From contig NZ_BARG01000081.1 of NCBI RefSeq assembly GCF_000376565.1, forward strand, positions 1-58,032: 58,032 bases of DNA, in the 5' to 3' direction. This stretch comes from Streptomyces hokutonensis. GTDB taxonomy: Bacteria; Actinomycetota; Actinomycetes; Streptomycetales; Streptomycetaceae. The notes beneath the pieces are model-generated. The model made no database searches. It saw nothing but the letters and a program-made list of their open reading frames with translations, and was not told the origin of the DNA. The first letter of the stretch is position 1, and every line of letters starts with the position of its first letter. A program made the position numbers and the translations under genes. Positions 26,291 through 34,102 of the stretch are shown here, piece after piece.

Positions 26291-26407
26291 ATGAGCTTCA
26301 ACAAGATTCACCCCATCAAGAAGTCCCACAAGCCCGCTCCGGCCCCCAAGAAGCCGGCGCCGAAGAAGCCCGCTCCGAAGCGTCGCCCGATCTCCCACAA
26401 GGGCTGA
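26291..26407 (+). CDS. Cationic Lys/Pro/Ala peptide, copy 2 (divergent)
   Basis: A 38-aa peptide beginning MSFNKIHPIKKSH and ending RRPISHKG. It differs from the other four by Asn for His4, by HPI for VPV, and by ISHK for VGHK. It is the only copy that lacks the Ser-Phe-His start. GGGAGGG precedes the ATG by 8 nt. There are no acidic residues or Cys. The divergence with full preservation of the reading frame suggests that it is under selection rather than decaying. Confidence 0.85.
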   Translation: MSFNKIHPIKKSHKPAPAPKKPAPKKPAPKRRPISHKG

Positions 26408-26515
26408 CAAAGAATTTACAGGCGTAATTCAAAGGCAGTTGCAGCAGATCGGTTGAAGAACTGTTGCAGAACCGCAGCAGACACCGCGACAGCCGTACCA
26501 GAGAGGGAACCCGTC

Positions 26516-26626
26516 ATGAGCTTCCACAAGATCGTCCCGGTCAAGAAGCACCGCAAGCCCGCCCCGGCCCCCAAGAAGCCCGCACCCAAGAAGCCGGCGC
26601 CGAAGCGCCCGGTCGGGCACAAGTAA
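26516..26626 (+). CDS. Cationic Lys/Pro/Ala peptide, copy 3
   Basis: A 36-aa peptide beginning MSFHKIVPVKKHRK, with a PAPAPKKPAPKKPAPK core and ending RPVGHK. It has 10 Lys and 2 Arg, no acidic residue and no Cys. GAGAGGGA lies upstream of the ATG. It is the first of three nearly identical repeat units. Same expected Ser-Phe-His N-terminus as copies 1, 4 and 5. Confidence 0.85.
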   Translation: MSFHKIVPVKKHRKPAPAPKKPAPKKPAPKRPVGHK

Positions 26627-26704
26627 GCAGTCCCGAGAGCCGCAGAAGACCCGCAGTACTCCACACCCGGCCGCAGCGCCGAACTCCCAGGGAGGGAACC
26701 CACC

Positions 26705-26815
26705 ATGAGCTTCCACAAGATCGTCCCCGTCAAGAAGCACCGCAAGCCCGCCCCCGCCCCGAAGAAGCCCGCGCCGAAGAAGCCGGCGCCGAAGAAGCCG
26801 GTCGGGCACAAGTAA
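26705..26815 (+). CDS. Cationic Lys/Pro/Ala peptide, copy 4
   Basis: A 36-aa peptide identical to copy 3 except Lys for Arg31 (ending KKPVGHK). GGGAGGGAAC lies upstream of the ATG. Silent third-base differences from copy 3 show selection on the protein. Confidence 0.85.
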   Translation: MSFHKIVPVKKHRKPAPAPKKPAPKKPAPKKPVGHK

Positions 26816-26896
26816 GCAGTCCCACGAGCCGCAGAAGAAGACCCGCACCACCCCCCACCCGGCCGCAGAGCCGAACCCTCGGAAAGGGAACCCACC

Positions 26897-27010
26897 ATGA
26901 GCTTCCACAAGATCGTCCCGGTCAAGAAGCACCGCAAGCCCGCCCCCGCCCCGAAGAAGCCCGCACCCAAGAAGCCCGCGCCGAAGCGCCCCGTCGGGCA
27001 CAAGGGCTGA
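26897..27010 (+). CDS. Cationic Lys/Pro/Ala peptide, copy 5
   Basis: A 37-aa peptide identical to copy 3 plus a terminal Gly (VGHKG). AAAGGGAAC lies upstream of the ATG. It is the last member before the array terminator and the ABC exporter gene. Confidence 0.85.
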   Translation: MSFHKIVPVKKHRKPAPAPKKPAPKKPAPKRPVGHKG

Positions 27011-27023
27011 GCCAGCACCCAGT

Positions 27024-27073
27024 GAGGCGGGGCCACCGGTTAGCGAGTCCGCTCGCGCCGGTGGCCCCGCCTC
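27024..27073 (+). terminator. Strong hairpin closing the peptide array
   Basis: GAGGCGGGGCCACCGG (27024-27039) and its exact 16-nt complement (27058-27073) enclose an 18-nt loop. It starts 13 bp after the last peptide stop and 47 bp before the exporter start. It probably ends or protects the peptide mRNA, so the exporter would be made at a lower level. Confidence 0.85.
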
Positions 27074-27119
27074 GGCCACGTCCAGGCCGCAAACCGTAGT
27101 CCGAAGGGAGTTGTTGACC

Positions 27120-28967
27120 ATGAGGGAAGCCCGTGAGGCCTTCCGCCGTTTCTGGCCGCTGACCCGCGGTGACCGCAAGTGGCTCGCGGTGATCATCACG
27201 TGCGTCATCGTGTCGGCGCTCGCCGAGACCGCCGCGATCCTGCTCTTCGCGGAGCTCACCGACAACGCCCTCAAGGCCGGTTCGCTGTCCGCGTTCTGGG
27301 GCCCGGCCGCCGCGTGGCTAGGCGTCGCCGTACTCGGCGCGCTCGTCGGCTACTTCGGCAACTCCCTCGCCACCTGGACCGCCGAACGCTTCGTCCTGCG
27401 CCTGCGCGCGAACGTCTTCCGCCACGTCCAGGACCTCCCGCCCCACTTCTTCCAGAAGCACCGCCAGGGCGACCTGGTCGAACGCCTCACCGGAGACGTC
27501 GAGGCCATCGAGCAGATGGTCGTGTCCGGCGTGGTCGGCACCATCTCGGCCGCCTTCTCCGCGGTCTTCTACGCCTGCGCGGCCCTGTACCTCCGCTGGG
27601 ACCTGGCCCTGGCCACGTTCGTCCTCGCGCCCCTCTTCCTCCTGGCCGCCCGCCGCTTCTCCGGCCGTATCAAGCAGGCCTCGCAGGACGAGCGGTCCGC
27701 GGACGGCGCGATCACGTCGGTGGTCGAGGAGTCCCTCGGCAACGTCGTGTTGACCCAGGCGTACAACCGCCGCCGCGACGAGGAGAAGCGCCTCGACATC
27801 GAGGCCCGCGCGTGGATGAAGGCATCGGTGCGAGGCGCCCGCCTCAGCGAGATGTACGAGCAGTTCGTGGAGGTGGTGGAAACCCTCTGCGTACTGGCGG
27901 TCATCGGCCTCGGCGTCTGGGAGATCTCCGCCGACCGCATGACTCTCGGCGCGCTCCTCGCCTTCGCCGCCTTCATCGGCTACCTCTACCCCCCGGTCCG
28001 CAACCTCGGCCAGCTCGGCCTCACCCTCACCGCGGCGACCGCCGGCGCCGCCCGCATCAACGAGATCCTGGACGCCACCCCGTCCGTCGGCGACCCCCGC
28101 GAACCCGTCCCCGCCTGGCCCGTCCACGGCTGGGTCAGCTTCCACGGCGTGACCTTCCGCTACCCCGGCGCGGCCCGCGACACGGTGGAGAACGTGACGT
28201 TCAGGGCGGACCCGGGAGAGCTGGTGATCGTCACGGGCGAGAGCGGCGCGGGCAAGTCAACCCTCTCCAAGCTCCTCACCCGCTTCTACGACCCCTCCGA
28301 GGGAGTGATCTGCCTGGACGGCGTCCCCCTCCGTGACGTACCGCTCGAATTCCTGCGCGAGAACGTGGCGTTGCTGCCCCAGCAGACCCTGATCCTCAAC
28401 GGCACGATCCGCGAGAACATCGAGTGCGGCCGACCGGGCGCGACGGACGAGGAGATCGAGCGGGCGGCGAGGGCAGCGGCGGCCCACGACTTCATCACGG
28501 CCCTTCCCCAGGCCTACGACACGGAGATCGCCCCCGGCACGGCGGCACTCTCGGGCGGACAGCTCCAGCGGATCGCGATCGCGCGGGCGATGTTGCGCCA
28601 GGCCCCGGTCCTGGTCCTGGACGAACCGACGGCCGGCCTCGACTCGGTGGCCGCCCGCCAGGTGATCCAGCCCCTGCGCCGCCTGATGTCCGGCCGTACG
28701 ACCATCATGATCACCCACGACCTGAGCCTCGCCCCCGACGCCGACCGCATCCTGGTCGTGGAGGGCGGACGCCTGGTGGAGACGGGTACGCACGCGGAGC
28801 TGGTCGCAAGGGGCGGCGCGTACGCGCGACTTGCGGGCCCGCTGCCGGAGATGGCGATCACGGGACAGGGCACGGGACGGCACCGCGCGGAGGACACGAT
28901 GATCCTGCGCCAGGTTCCGCCACCGGCACCCGACGAGACGATGATCCTGAGGCTGCCGCTCAAGTAG
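27120..28967 (+). CDS. ABC exporter with fused membrane and ATPase domains
   Basis: A 615-aa half-transporter of the MsbA/LmrA type that works as a dimer. Membrane domain residues 1-300 have about six helices; the ATPase domain has Walker A GESGAGKST near residue 380, signature LSGGQLQRIAIARAM, Walker B VLVLDEPTAGLDS and switch His in ITHD. It has no N-terminal C39 peptidase, so it is not a double-glycine bacteriocin processor. The C-terminal 35-residue tail repeats (D/E)TMILR twice. ATG 27120 has GAAGGGAG at 27103-27110. It is the only gene in the same orientation following the peptide array, so it may export or protect against those peptides; this is inference. Confidence 0.93.
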   Translation: MREAREAFRRFWPLTRGDRKWLAVIITCVIVSALAETAAILLFAELTDNALKAGSLSAFWGPAAAWLGVAVLGALVGYFGNSLATWTAERFVLRLRANVFRHVQDLPPHFFQKHRQGDLVERLTGDVEAIEQMVVSGVVGTISAAFSAVFYACAALYLRWDLALATFVLAPLFLLAARRFSGRIKQASQDERSADGAITSVVEESLGNVVLTQAYNRRRDEEKRLDIEARAWMKASVRGARLSEMYEQFVEVVETLCVLAVIGLGVWEISADRMTLGALLAFAAFIGYLYPPVRNLGQLGLTLTAATAGAARINEILDATPSVGDPREPVPAWPVHGWVSFHGVTFRYPGAARDTVENVTFRADPGELVIVTGESGAGKSTLSKLLTRFYDPSEGVICLDGVPLRDVPLEFLRENVALLPQQTLILNGTIRENIECGRPGATDEEIERAARAAAAHDFITALPQAYDTEIAPGTAALSGGQLQRIAIARAMLRQAPVLVLDEPTAGLDSVAARQVIQPLRRLMSGRTTIMITHDLSLAPDADRILVVEGGRLVETGTHAELVARGGAYARLAGPLPEMAITGQGTGRHRAEDTMILRQVPPPAPDETMILRLPLK

Positions 28968-28970
28968 CCG

Positions 28971-29702
28971 TCAACCGGCGGGAGTTGCCCGAAGGCTGTA
29001 TCCCAGCCCCCGCACGGTGTGGATGAGCCGCGGTTCGCCGCGGCTCTCCAGTTTCCGGCGCAGATACATGACGTAGACGTCGAGTGTGTTGGACGCGGGC
29101 TCGAAGTCGAAGCCCCAGACCTGCCGGTGGAGCCGGGGCCGGGTGAGTACGGTGCCCGGATGGTGGAGCAGGTACTCCAGCAACACGAACTCGGTCCGGG
29201 TGAGTTCGAGGGGCCGGCCGCCGCGGGTGACGGTACGGGTGCGCGGATCCATGACGAGATCGTGGAACACGAGCTGTTCGAGCCCGGGAGGCGGAGGCTC
29301 CTCATCGGCCGCCCGCCGCCCACTCCTCCGCAGCAACGCCCGTACCCGGGCGAGCAGTTCGTCCACCGCGAACGGTTTGCTGAGGTAGTCGTCGGCACCG
29401 TTGTCGAGGGCGACGATACGGTCGCCGACGGCGGTCCGGCCGGTGAGCATCAGGATCGGCACGGTGGACCCCGAGGCGCGGATGCGCCGCGTGGCGGCGA
29501 GCCCGTCCAGCTCGGGCATGGTGACGTCCATCAGCACGAGGTCGGGCGCGGCGGCGTCGTCAGGTACGCCGAGCAGATCGATGGCGGTACGCCCGTCTCC
29601 CACGAGGACGGTCTCGTACCCCTCGAATCTGAGCACCCGGCCGAGCCCTTCGCGTACGTCCGCGTCGTCGTCGGCCAGCAGGATCTTCCGCGCCAGCGCC
29701 AT
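28971..29702 (-). CDS. OmpR/PhoB-type response regulator without adjacent kinase
   Basis: A 243-aa two-domain regulator. The receiver domain has acidic DDD near residue 12, phospho-acceptor Asp in VLMDVTMP, and Lys in SKPF. A winged helix with DNA-binding helix SNTLDVYVMYLRRKLE ends in the usual HTVRGLGY. It is very similar to the regulator at 33044-33781, so the kinase at 31581-33047 may serve both. It converges with the ABC exporter, 3 bp from its stop, and could control it. Confidence 0.94.
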   Translation of the reverse strand: MALARKILLADDDADVREGLGRVLRFEGYETVLVGDGRTAIDLLGVPDDAAAPDLVLMDVTMPELDGLAATRRIRASGSTVPILMLTGRTAVGDRIVALDNGADDYLSKPFAVDELLARVRALLRRSGRRAADEEPPPPGLEQLVFHDLVMDPRTRTVTRGGRPLELTRTEFVLLEYLLHHPGTVLTRPRLHRQVWGFDFEPASNTLDVYVMYLRRKLESRGEPRLIHTVRGLGYSLRATPAG

Positions 29703-29757
29703 TCGAACACGGTGTGACCGGGGGCTGTGGTGGGGCTGGCAGCGGGGTAGCAGGGGG

Positions 29758-30069
29758 CTATGCGTGGGCCGGCCCCAGGTCGAACTCCAAGATCTCCATC
29801 CCCGCGAACGACGTCCGCTCCAGGTCGAGTTGAAGCCACACGCGAGGCTCTTCCTCGTCGTCGAGATGGATCCAGGTGCTGGCGGCGCGGTTGTCGGGAG
29901 CGGTCCGGAGGTACCTGCAGGTCGGGCTGCACCCGCACCATCCGTGGAAGCGCAACCGCGCCACGGTCCGCGCCAGTTCCGGCTCGCCCTCTCCGACCAG
30001 GGCCGCGTCCAGGAACGAGACCAGCGTGGGATAGACGTCCCTCAACAGCGGGGGTTCGATCTCGCTCAC
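29758..30069 (-). CDS. Small protein of unknown function, 103 aa
   Basis: A 103-aa acidic protein with GWCGCSPTCRYL in the middle, three Cys that could bind a metal, and a beta-rich C-terminal half (WIHLDDEEEPRVWLQLDLER). No family recognised. It starts at GTG 30069, 9 bp after the end of the upstream PH-like gene in the same orientation, so the two may be co-transcribed. Confidence 0.7.
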   Translation of the reverse strand: MSEIEPPLLRDVYPTLVSFLDAALVGEGEPELARTVARLRFHGWCGCSPTCRYLRTAPDNRAASTWIHLDDEEEPRVWLQLDLERTSFAGMEILEFDLGPAHA

Positions 30070-30078
30070 CCGACCAGG

Positions 30079-30813
30079 CTAGTGGGGGGCCGACTTGGCC
30101 CGTGGGGTGAGGCGCGCCCAGCGCCAGTGCAGGAGGGCGGCGAGCAGAGCGAAGGCGCCGAGAGGAACGCAGACGAGCAGCAGCACCGGCTCGGTGTCCC
30201 GGCCGGTCGCCACCCGCCACAGCGTGACCAGGAACATGGCCAGCAGGACCAACAGGGCGCCGCTGGTGGCCCGTTCCCAGGCCTTACGGTGACCGGAATG
30301 CCGCCGGATCCGCTCCTCGACCTCGGGCCGCTGCTCCCAGGCCATGCCACGGTGCCGGGCGGCCGTCTCGCGCAGGTCGTCGATCTCGGCGCCGAATTCC
30401 GGGAGTTGGCCGTCGTCGACGTGCGGGAGAAGCAGGCGTCGGCCGTCGTTGTCGTAGAGGAACGTGAGCCACTGGGAGTCGCCGCTGCGCTGGTTGCGGC
30501 GGGGCTCGACCCGGATGTCGTAGATGTCGTGCCAGCTTCGGCGCCGCGTGCGCACGGCTCCGCGCACGGCGATCCCGTCCGCCGTGACGAAGGTGTGCCG
30601 GCGCCAACTGGTGAGCAGAGCCCAGACGAACAACCACAGCAGCAGGGCGTCGATGACCAACCGGGTCCCGTCGCCGAAGACATTGGGGTCCCGATTCATC
30701 TGGTAGAAGGAGTTCCCGACGGCAATCCCCATGAAGGCGAACCACCCGCGGCGGATCCGTCTCCGTCGCCCGTACTCCCGCTCGATGCCCCGCTCGTGCA
30801 CGTCCTGGCCCAT
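30079..30813 (-). CDS. Membrane protein with bacterial PH-like domain
   Basis: A 244-aa protein. A basic N-terminus and two helices (residues 25-70) come first. A PH-like segment follows with the TADGIAVRGAVRTRRRSWHDIYDIRV pattern common to bPH_6/YdbS-type proteins. Two further helices lie near the C-terminus (residues 180-230). The role is not known; such proteins are often membrane-surface adaptors. GGGGGAG lies upstream of ATG 30813. Confidence 0.75.
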   Translation of the reverse strand: MGQDVHERGIEREYGRRRRIRRGWFAFMGIAVGNSFYQMNRDPNVFGDGTRLVIDALLLWLFVWALLTSWRRHTFVTADGIAVRGAVRTRRRSWHDIYDIRVEPRRNQRSGDSQWLTFLYDNDGRRLLLPHVDDGQLPEFGAEIDDLRETAARHRGMAWEQRPEVEERIRRHSGHRKAWERATSGALLVLLAMFLVTLWRVATGRDTEPVLLLVCVPLGAFALLAALLHWRWARLTPRAKSAPH

Positions 30814-30960
30814 GCCGACTCCCCCGTGTAGGACGGGAGTTGATGGTAGGTCGGCAAGCTGTGCCTGTCAGGAGGTGAAGGTGGACGAGACCGGTCCAGG
30901 GTCACCGTTCGCAAGGGTCGCGAACGCGGCGGCGATGGGTGGTTGACGCGTAGGGAGTGT

Positions 30961-31006
30961 CCCCGAGGATGGTGATCAGTGCGGCCAAGATCACCATCCC
31001 ACGGGG
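30961..31006. terminator. Hairpin downstream of the secreted small protein gene
   Basis: GGATGGTGATC (30967-30977) and GATCACCATCC (30989-30999) pair perfectly over 11 bp, extended by outer CCCCG (30961-30965) and CGGGG (31002-31006). It lies about 50 bp past the stop of the minus-strand gene. Confidence 0.75.
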
Positions 31007-31053
31007 CGCGGGGGTATGCCCGGCTTCACTTGTACGGGGAGCGGTCGGTCGAC

Positions 31054-31434
31054 CTACTCGTTGAACCACTCGCTGGAATACCAGATGCCGTCGCCGTTCC
31101 AGGAGATGTCCATCGAGTAGTGGTGGAGGTCGTCGACGTTGTATCCCTTTTTGCCACAGCCGCTGTCGCCGCCATCCGTCAGGATGAGCACGGTTCCCCC
31201 GTTGTGGGTGATCGAATTCACTTCCCACAACCTGCCGACGACGCCATGGCCGTCGGCTTTGGTGTCGCAGACCGAGAAGACGTCGCCGTCGTCGTGGAAC
31301 TTTATGTAGCCCCTGCCGCCAGGCAGGTAGACGATCTTGTCCGAAAGGGCGCTTGCCGGAGCCGCTGAGCCACCGATCACGGCGAGGGTGGCTGCGCCGA
31401 TGGCCGCCAGCCTGGAGAGCTTCGATCTGGTCAT
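31054..31434 (-). CDS. Small secreted protein with one Cys pair
   Basis: A 126-aa exported protein. The signal peptide RSKLSRLAAIGAATLAVIGGS ends at ASA, giving a mature domain of about 95 residues. The domain reads GGRGYIKFHDDGDVFSVCDTKADGHGV and later DSGCGKKGYNVDD. The GDxFxVxDTxADG pattern recurs in many small secreted Streptomyces proteins of beta-sandwich type. The two Cys probably form one disulfide. GGGGAAAAC lies before ATG 31434. Function unknown. Confidence 0.8.
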   Translation of the reverse strand: MTRSKLSRLAAIGAATLAVIGGSAAPASALSDKIVYLPGGRGYIKFHDDGDVFSVCDTKADGHGVVGRLWEVNSITHNGGTVLILTDGGDSGCGKKGYNVDDLHHYSMDISWNGDGIWYSSEWFNE

Positions 31435-31580
31435 GTTTTCCCCGTTCTCTGCGATGTGCGGAGTGTCCGAGGGCAGGGTGGTCAGGCTGCCGACGTGGAC
31501 ACATCCCAATGATCAAGTAGAACGCTAGTTCACACGATGGGTGCGTGTCCACGTCAAATTCACCGGTCGGCCACCGTCGG

Positions 31581-33047
31581 TCAGTGGAGCTCGGGCGGCG
31601 GAGTCGGCGCCCCCGGGATCCGTACGGTCGCCACCGTCCCGCCTCCCGCCGCGCGCGACAACGTCACCTCGCCGCCCGCCTGTTGGACCGTGCGGGCGAC
31701 GATCGACAGGCCCAGGCCGGAGCCGGGCAGCGCCCGTGCGCTCGGGGAGCGCCAGAAGCGGTCGAAGACGTAAGGGATCTCGTCCTCCGGGATGCCGGGG
31801 CCGTGGTCGCGGACCGTGAGGACACCGCGGGTGAGCTGGACCTCGATCGTGCCGCCCTCGGGGCTGAACTTCACGGCGTTGTCGAGGATGTTGACGACCG
31901 CGCGTTCCAGGGCGGACGGCTCCGACTGGACGTACCAGGGCTGGACGTCTGCCGTGATCGTCAGCTCCGGGCCGCGGAGGCGGGCTCGGCGCAATGCCGC
32001 TTCGACCGTGTCCTGGAGCGAGACGATCTGGACGCGTTCCCCTCGCTGGCCCTCCGAACGGGACAGTTCCTGCAAGTCGCCGATCAGGGACGCCAGTTCG
32101 GTCATCTGCGCCTTCACCGACGCGAGCAGGGCCTTGCGGTCCGCCGGGGGGATCGGGCGGCCGGTCTCCTCGCTGCGGGTGAGGAGTTCGACGTTGGTGC
32201 GGAGGGAGGTGAGGGGGGTGCGGAGTTCGTGACCGGCGTCCGCGATGAGTTGCTGCTGCAGTTCGCGGGAGTTCGCGAGGGACGCGGTCATGGAGTTGAA
32301 GGACCGGGAGAGGCGGGCCACCTCGTCGTCGCCGTCCTCATCGACCGGGATGCGGATGGTCAAGTCCTCGGTACGGGCCACGTGTTCGACGGCCTCGGTG
32401 AGTTTGTCGACGGGGCGCAGACCCGCGCGAGCCACCGCGAGTCCGGCCGCGCCGGCTCCGACCACTCCGATGCCGGAGACGAGGAGGAGGATCAGGGCCA
32501 GTTCGTTCAGCGTGTCCTGGGTGCTCTTGAGGGGGACGGCGGCGAGGAGTCCGACATTGGGTCCGGGAGCTCCTGAGGTAGTCGTGGTGGGAGCCACGAA
32601 GCGCGTCATCACGCGTACCTCGTTGCCGTCCGTGTCCGTGCCGTTGCGGTAGTAGACCCGGCTCAGGTCCCCCTTCTTGATTTCGTTCTTGTCGGCCTGG
32701 GTGACCTTGACCACTCCCGTGGAGTCGCCCTGGACGCAGACCTTGCCCTTCTCCGTTACCACCTGGGAGTACGCGTTCCGGACAAAACTGTTGCCGCCCT
32801 GCGGAGTCGCCGAGCAGTTGAAGAGGGCGATCTGGACCGCCTGCCGGTTCTGATCGGGTCCCCTCATCGCCGACCTCGCCAGGTCGGCGTTCAACTGCTC
32901 GTACAACTTCCCCTGCACGATGAACCAACAAGTGACCGAAACCGCCGCCACCCCGAACGCCACCGCCGCCGCGACCAGCATCGCCAGTCGGGACCGGATC
33001 GGCAGGGTGCGGAAGCGGTGGAGGAAGCGGTTGAGGACGTTCTTCAC
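31581..33047 (-). CDS. Sensor histidine kinase, MprB-like
   Basis: A 488-aa membrane kinase. Helix 1 lies at residues 20-45, then a roughly 125-residue extracytoplasmic domain with two Cys, helix 2 near 185-210, and HAMP. The phosphorylation motif is DAGHELRTPLTSLRTN, followed by N-box NILDNAVKFSPEGG and G-boxes DHGPGIP and GSGLGLSI. Start GTG 33047 overlaps the response regulator stop (GTGA). Together with the HtrA-type protease upstream, it resembles mycobacterial mprA-mprB-pepD, which answers envelope stress. Confidence 0.95.
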   Translation of the reverse strand: MKNVLNRFLHRFRTLPIRSRLAMLVAAAVAFGVAAVSVTCWFIVQGKLYEQLNADLARSAMRGPDQNRQAVQIALFNCSATPQGGNSFVRNAYSQVVTEKGKVCVQGDSTGVVKVTQADKNEIKKGDLSRVYYRNGTDTDGNEVRVMTRFVAPTTTTSGAPGPNVGLLAAVPLKSTQDTLNELALILLLVSGIGVVGAGAAGLAVARAGLRPVDKLTEAVEHVARTEDLTIRIPVDEDGDDEVARLSRSFNSMTASLANSRELQQQLIADAGHELRTPLTSLRTNVELLTRSEETGRPIPPADRKALLASVKAQMTELASLIGDLQELSRSEGQRGERVQIVSLQDTVEAALRRARLRGPELTITADVQPWYVQSEPSALERAVVNILDNAVKFSPEGGTIEVQLTRGVLTVRDHGPGIPEDEIPYVFDRFWRSPSARALPGSGLGLSIVARTVQQAGGEVTLSRAAGGGTVATVRIPGAPTPPPELH

Positions 33048-33781
33048 TCCGCTCCACCCTGTCGCAGCACATAGCCGACGCCCCGAACCGTGTGCACGAG
33101 CCGCGGCTCGCCCCCCGCCTCGGTCTTGCGGCGCAGGTACATCACGTACACGTCGAGGGAGTTGGACGACGGCTCGAAGTCGAAGCCCCAGACGGCCTTC
33201 AGGATCTGTTCGCGGGTGAGGACCTGGCGGGGGTGGGCGAGGAACATCTCCAGCAGCGTGAACTCCGTGCGGGTCAGTTCGACCTGGCGTCCGTTCCGGG
33301 TCACCTCGCGCGTCGCGAGGTCCATGCGGAGGTCGGCGAAGGTCAGGGAGTCGTCCTCGGGGGCGGTACCGGCCGCCGCTGCCGCCGCGTACGAGCTGCG
33401 GCGCAGCAACGCCCGTACCCGCGCGAAGAGTTCGTCGAGTTCGAAGGGCTTGACGAGGTAGTCGTCGGCGCCCGCGTCGAGCCCGGTCACACGGTCGCCG
33501 ACCGTGTCACGGGCCGTCAGCATCAGGATCGGCGTCGTCGTACCCGCCCCGCGCATCCGGCGCGCCGCCGTCAGGCCGTCCATGCGCGGCATCTGGATGT
33601 CGAGGACGACCAGGTCGGGCTGGTAGGCGGTCGCCTTCTCCAGCGCGTCCGCGCCGTCGACGGCGACCTCGGTGTCGTACCCCTCGAAGGCCAGACTGCG
33701 CTGGAGTGCTTCACGCACCGCCGGCTCGTCGTCGACGATCAGGATGCGCTGGGTGTCACGGTCGCCTTCGGCGGGGCTCAT
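33044..33781 (-). CDS. OmpR-family response regulator, MprA-like
   Basis: A 245-aa regulator. The receiver has DDEPAVREAL, acceptor Asp in VVLDIQMPRMDG, and Lys in VKPFELDEL. A winged helix follows with SNSLDVYVMYLRRKTE and HTVRGVGYVLR. ATG 33781 is preferred. It is translationally coupled to the kinase. Likely targets include the neighbouring htrA-type gene. Confidence 0.95.
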   Translation of the reverse strand: MSPAEGDRDTQRILIVDDEPAVREALQRSLAFEGYDTEVAVDGADALEKATAYQPDLVVLDIQMPRMDGLTAARRMRGAGTTTPILMLTARDTVGDRVTGLDAGADDYLVKPFELDELFARVRALLRRSSYAAAAAAGTAPEDDSLTFADLRMDLATREVTRNGRQVELTRTEFTLLEMFLAHPRQVLTREQILKAVWGFDFEPSSNSLDVYVMYLRRKTEAGGEPRLVHTVRGVGYVLRQGGAE

Positions 33782-34102
33782 GGGCTGGATTCCTCGGGTG
33801 CGGTGGGACGGGGAGACAACGATCGGCTGGTCGCAATCAGCCTCGCATGTTTCCCGGCTGGCGCGTAAAGGAGGAGGGGAGGGGATAAAGGGTGAGATCG
33901 GCCTCGCGGCGCGTGAGATCCGCCTCGCGGCGCCCGGAGCCACCTCAGGTGTCCGAGTCGGTCCGTCGAGCGGAGCCACCTCACGGTGTCCGAGTCAGCC
34001 CGTCGAGCGAAGCGGCCTCGCCGCCTCGGAGCCACCCGTCTCCCACATCGACCACGACTTCGACCTCGGGCCTCGGGCCCGCATCGACCCCGTTCCCGGG
34101 CC
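33782..34102. repeat. Repeat-rich intergenic region upstream of the response regulator
   Basis: A 21-bp unit beginning GTGAGATC occurs twice in tandem (33892-33912, 33913-33933; one mismatch). A 36/37-bp unit beginning GGAGCCACCTCA occurs twice (33936-33971, 33972-34008), with a further partial copy near 34035. Two copies of a GGGCCTC(G/A)GGCCCGCATCG unit follow near 34069-34110. No gene is visible. The set may affect transcription of the regulator-kinase pair. Confidence 0.85.

Larger units (their letters stand above)
26136..27010 (+). repeat. Tandem array of five Lys/Pro-rich peptide genes
   Basis: Five short genes start at 26136, 26291, 26516, 26705 and 26897. The last three sit in near-identical units of 189 and 192 bp that include the spacer (AAGTAAGCAGTCCC..., GAGCCGCAGAAGA..., ACCCGGCCGCAG..., GGGAACCCACC). 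They therefore look like recent duplications, while the first two have diverged spacers. Confidence 0.95.

Noticed and set aside
26136..27010. CRISPR-like array
   Set aside because: The repeats are coding units with similar, not unique, spacers at 155-225 bp spacing; there are no cas genes.
26416..27274. Long minus-strand frames over the peptide array, with repeated FGAGFFGAG- and LLDRDDLVEAH-like units
   Set aside because: They are the complement of the Lys/Pro repeats. The plus-strand copies have individual ribosome binding sites and conserved starts, and their differences are mostly silent in the plus frame.
33782..34102. Coding region in the repeat-rich gap
   Set aside because: Open frames here have no ribosome binding site and consist of the tandem repeats.
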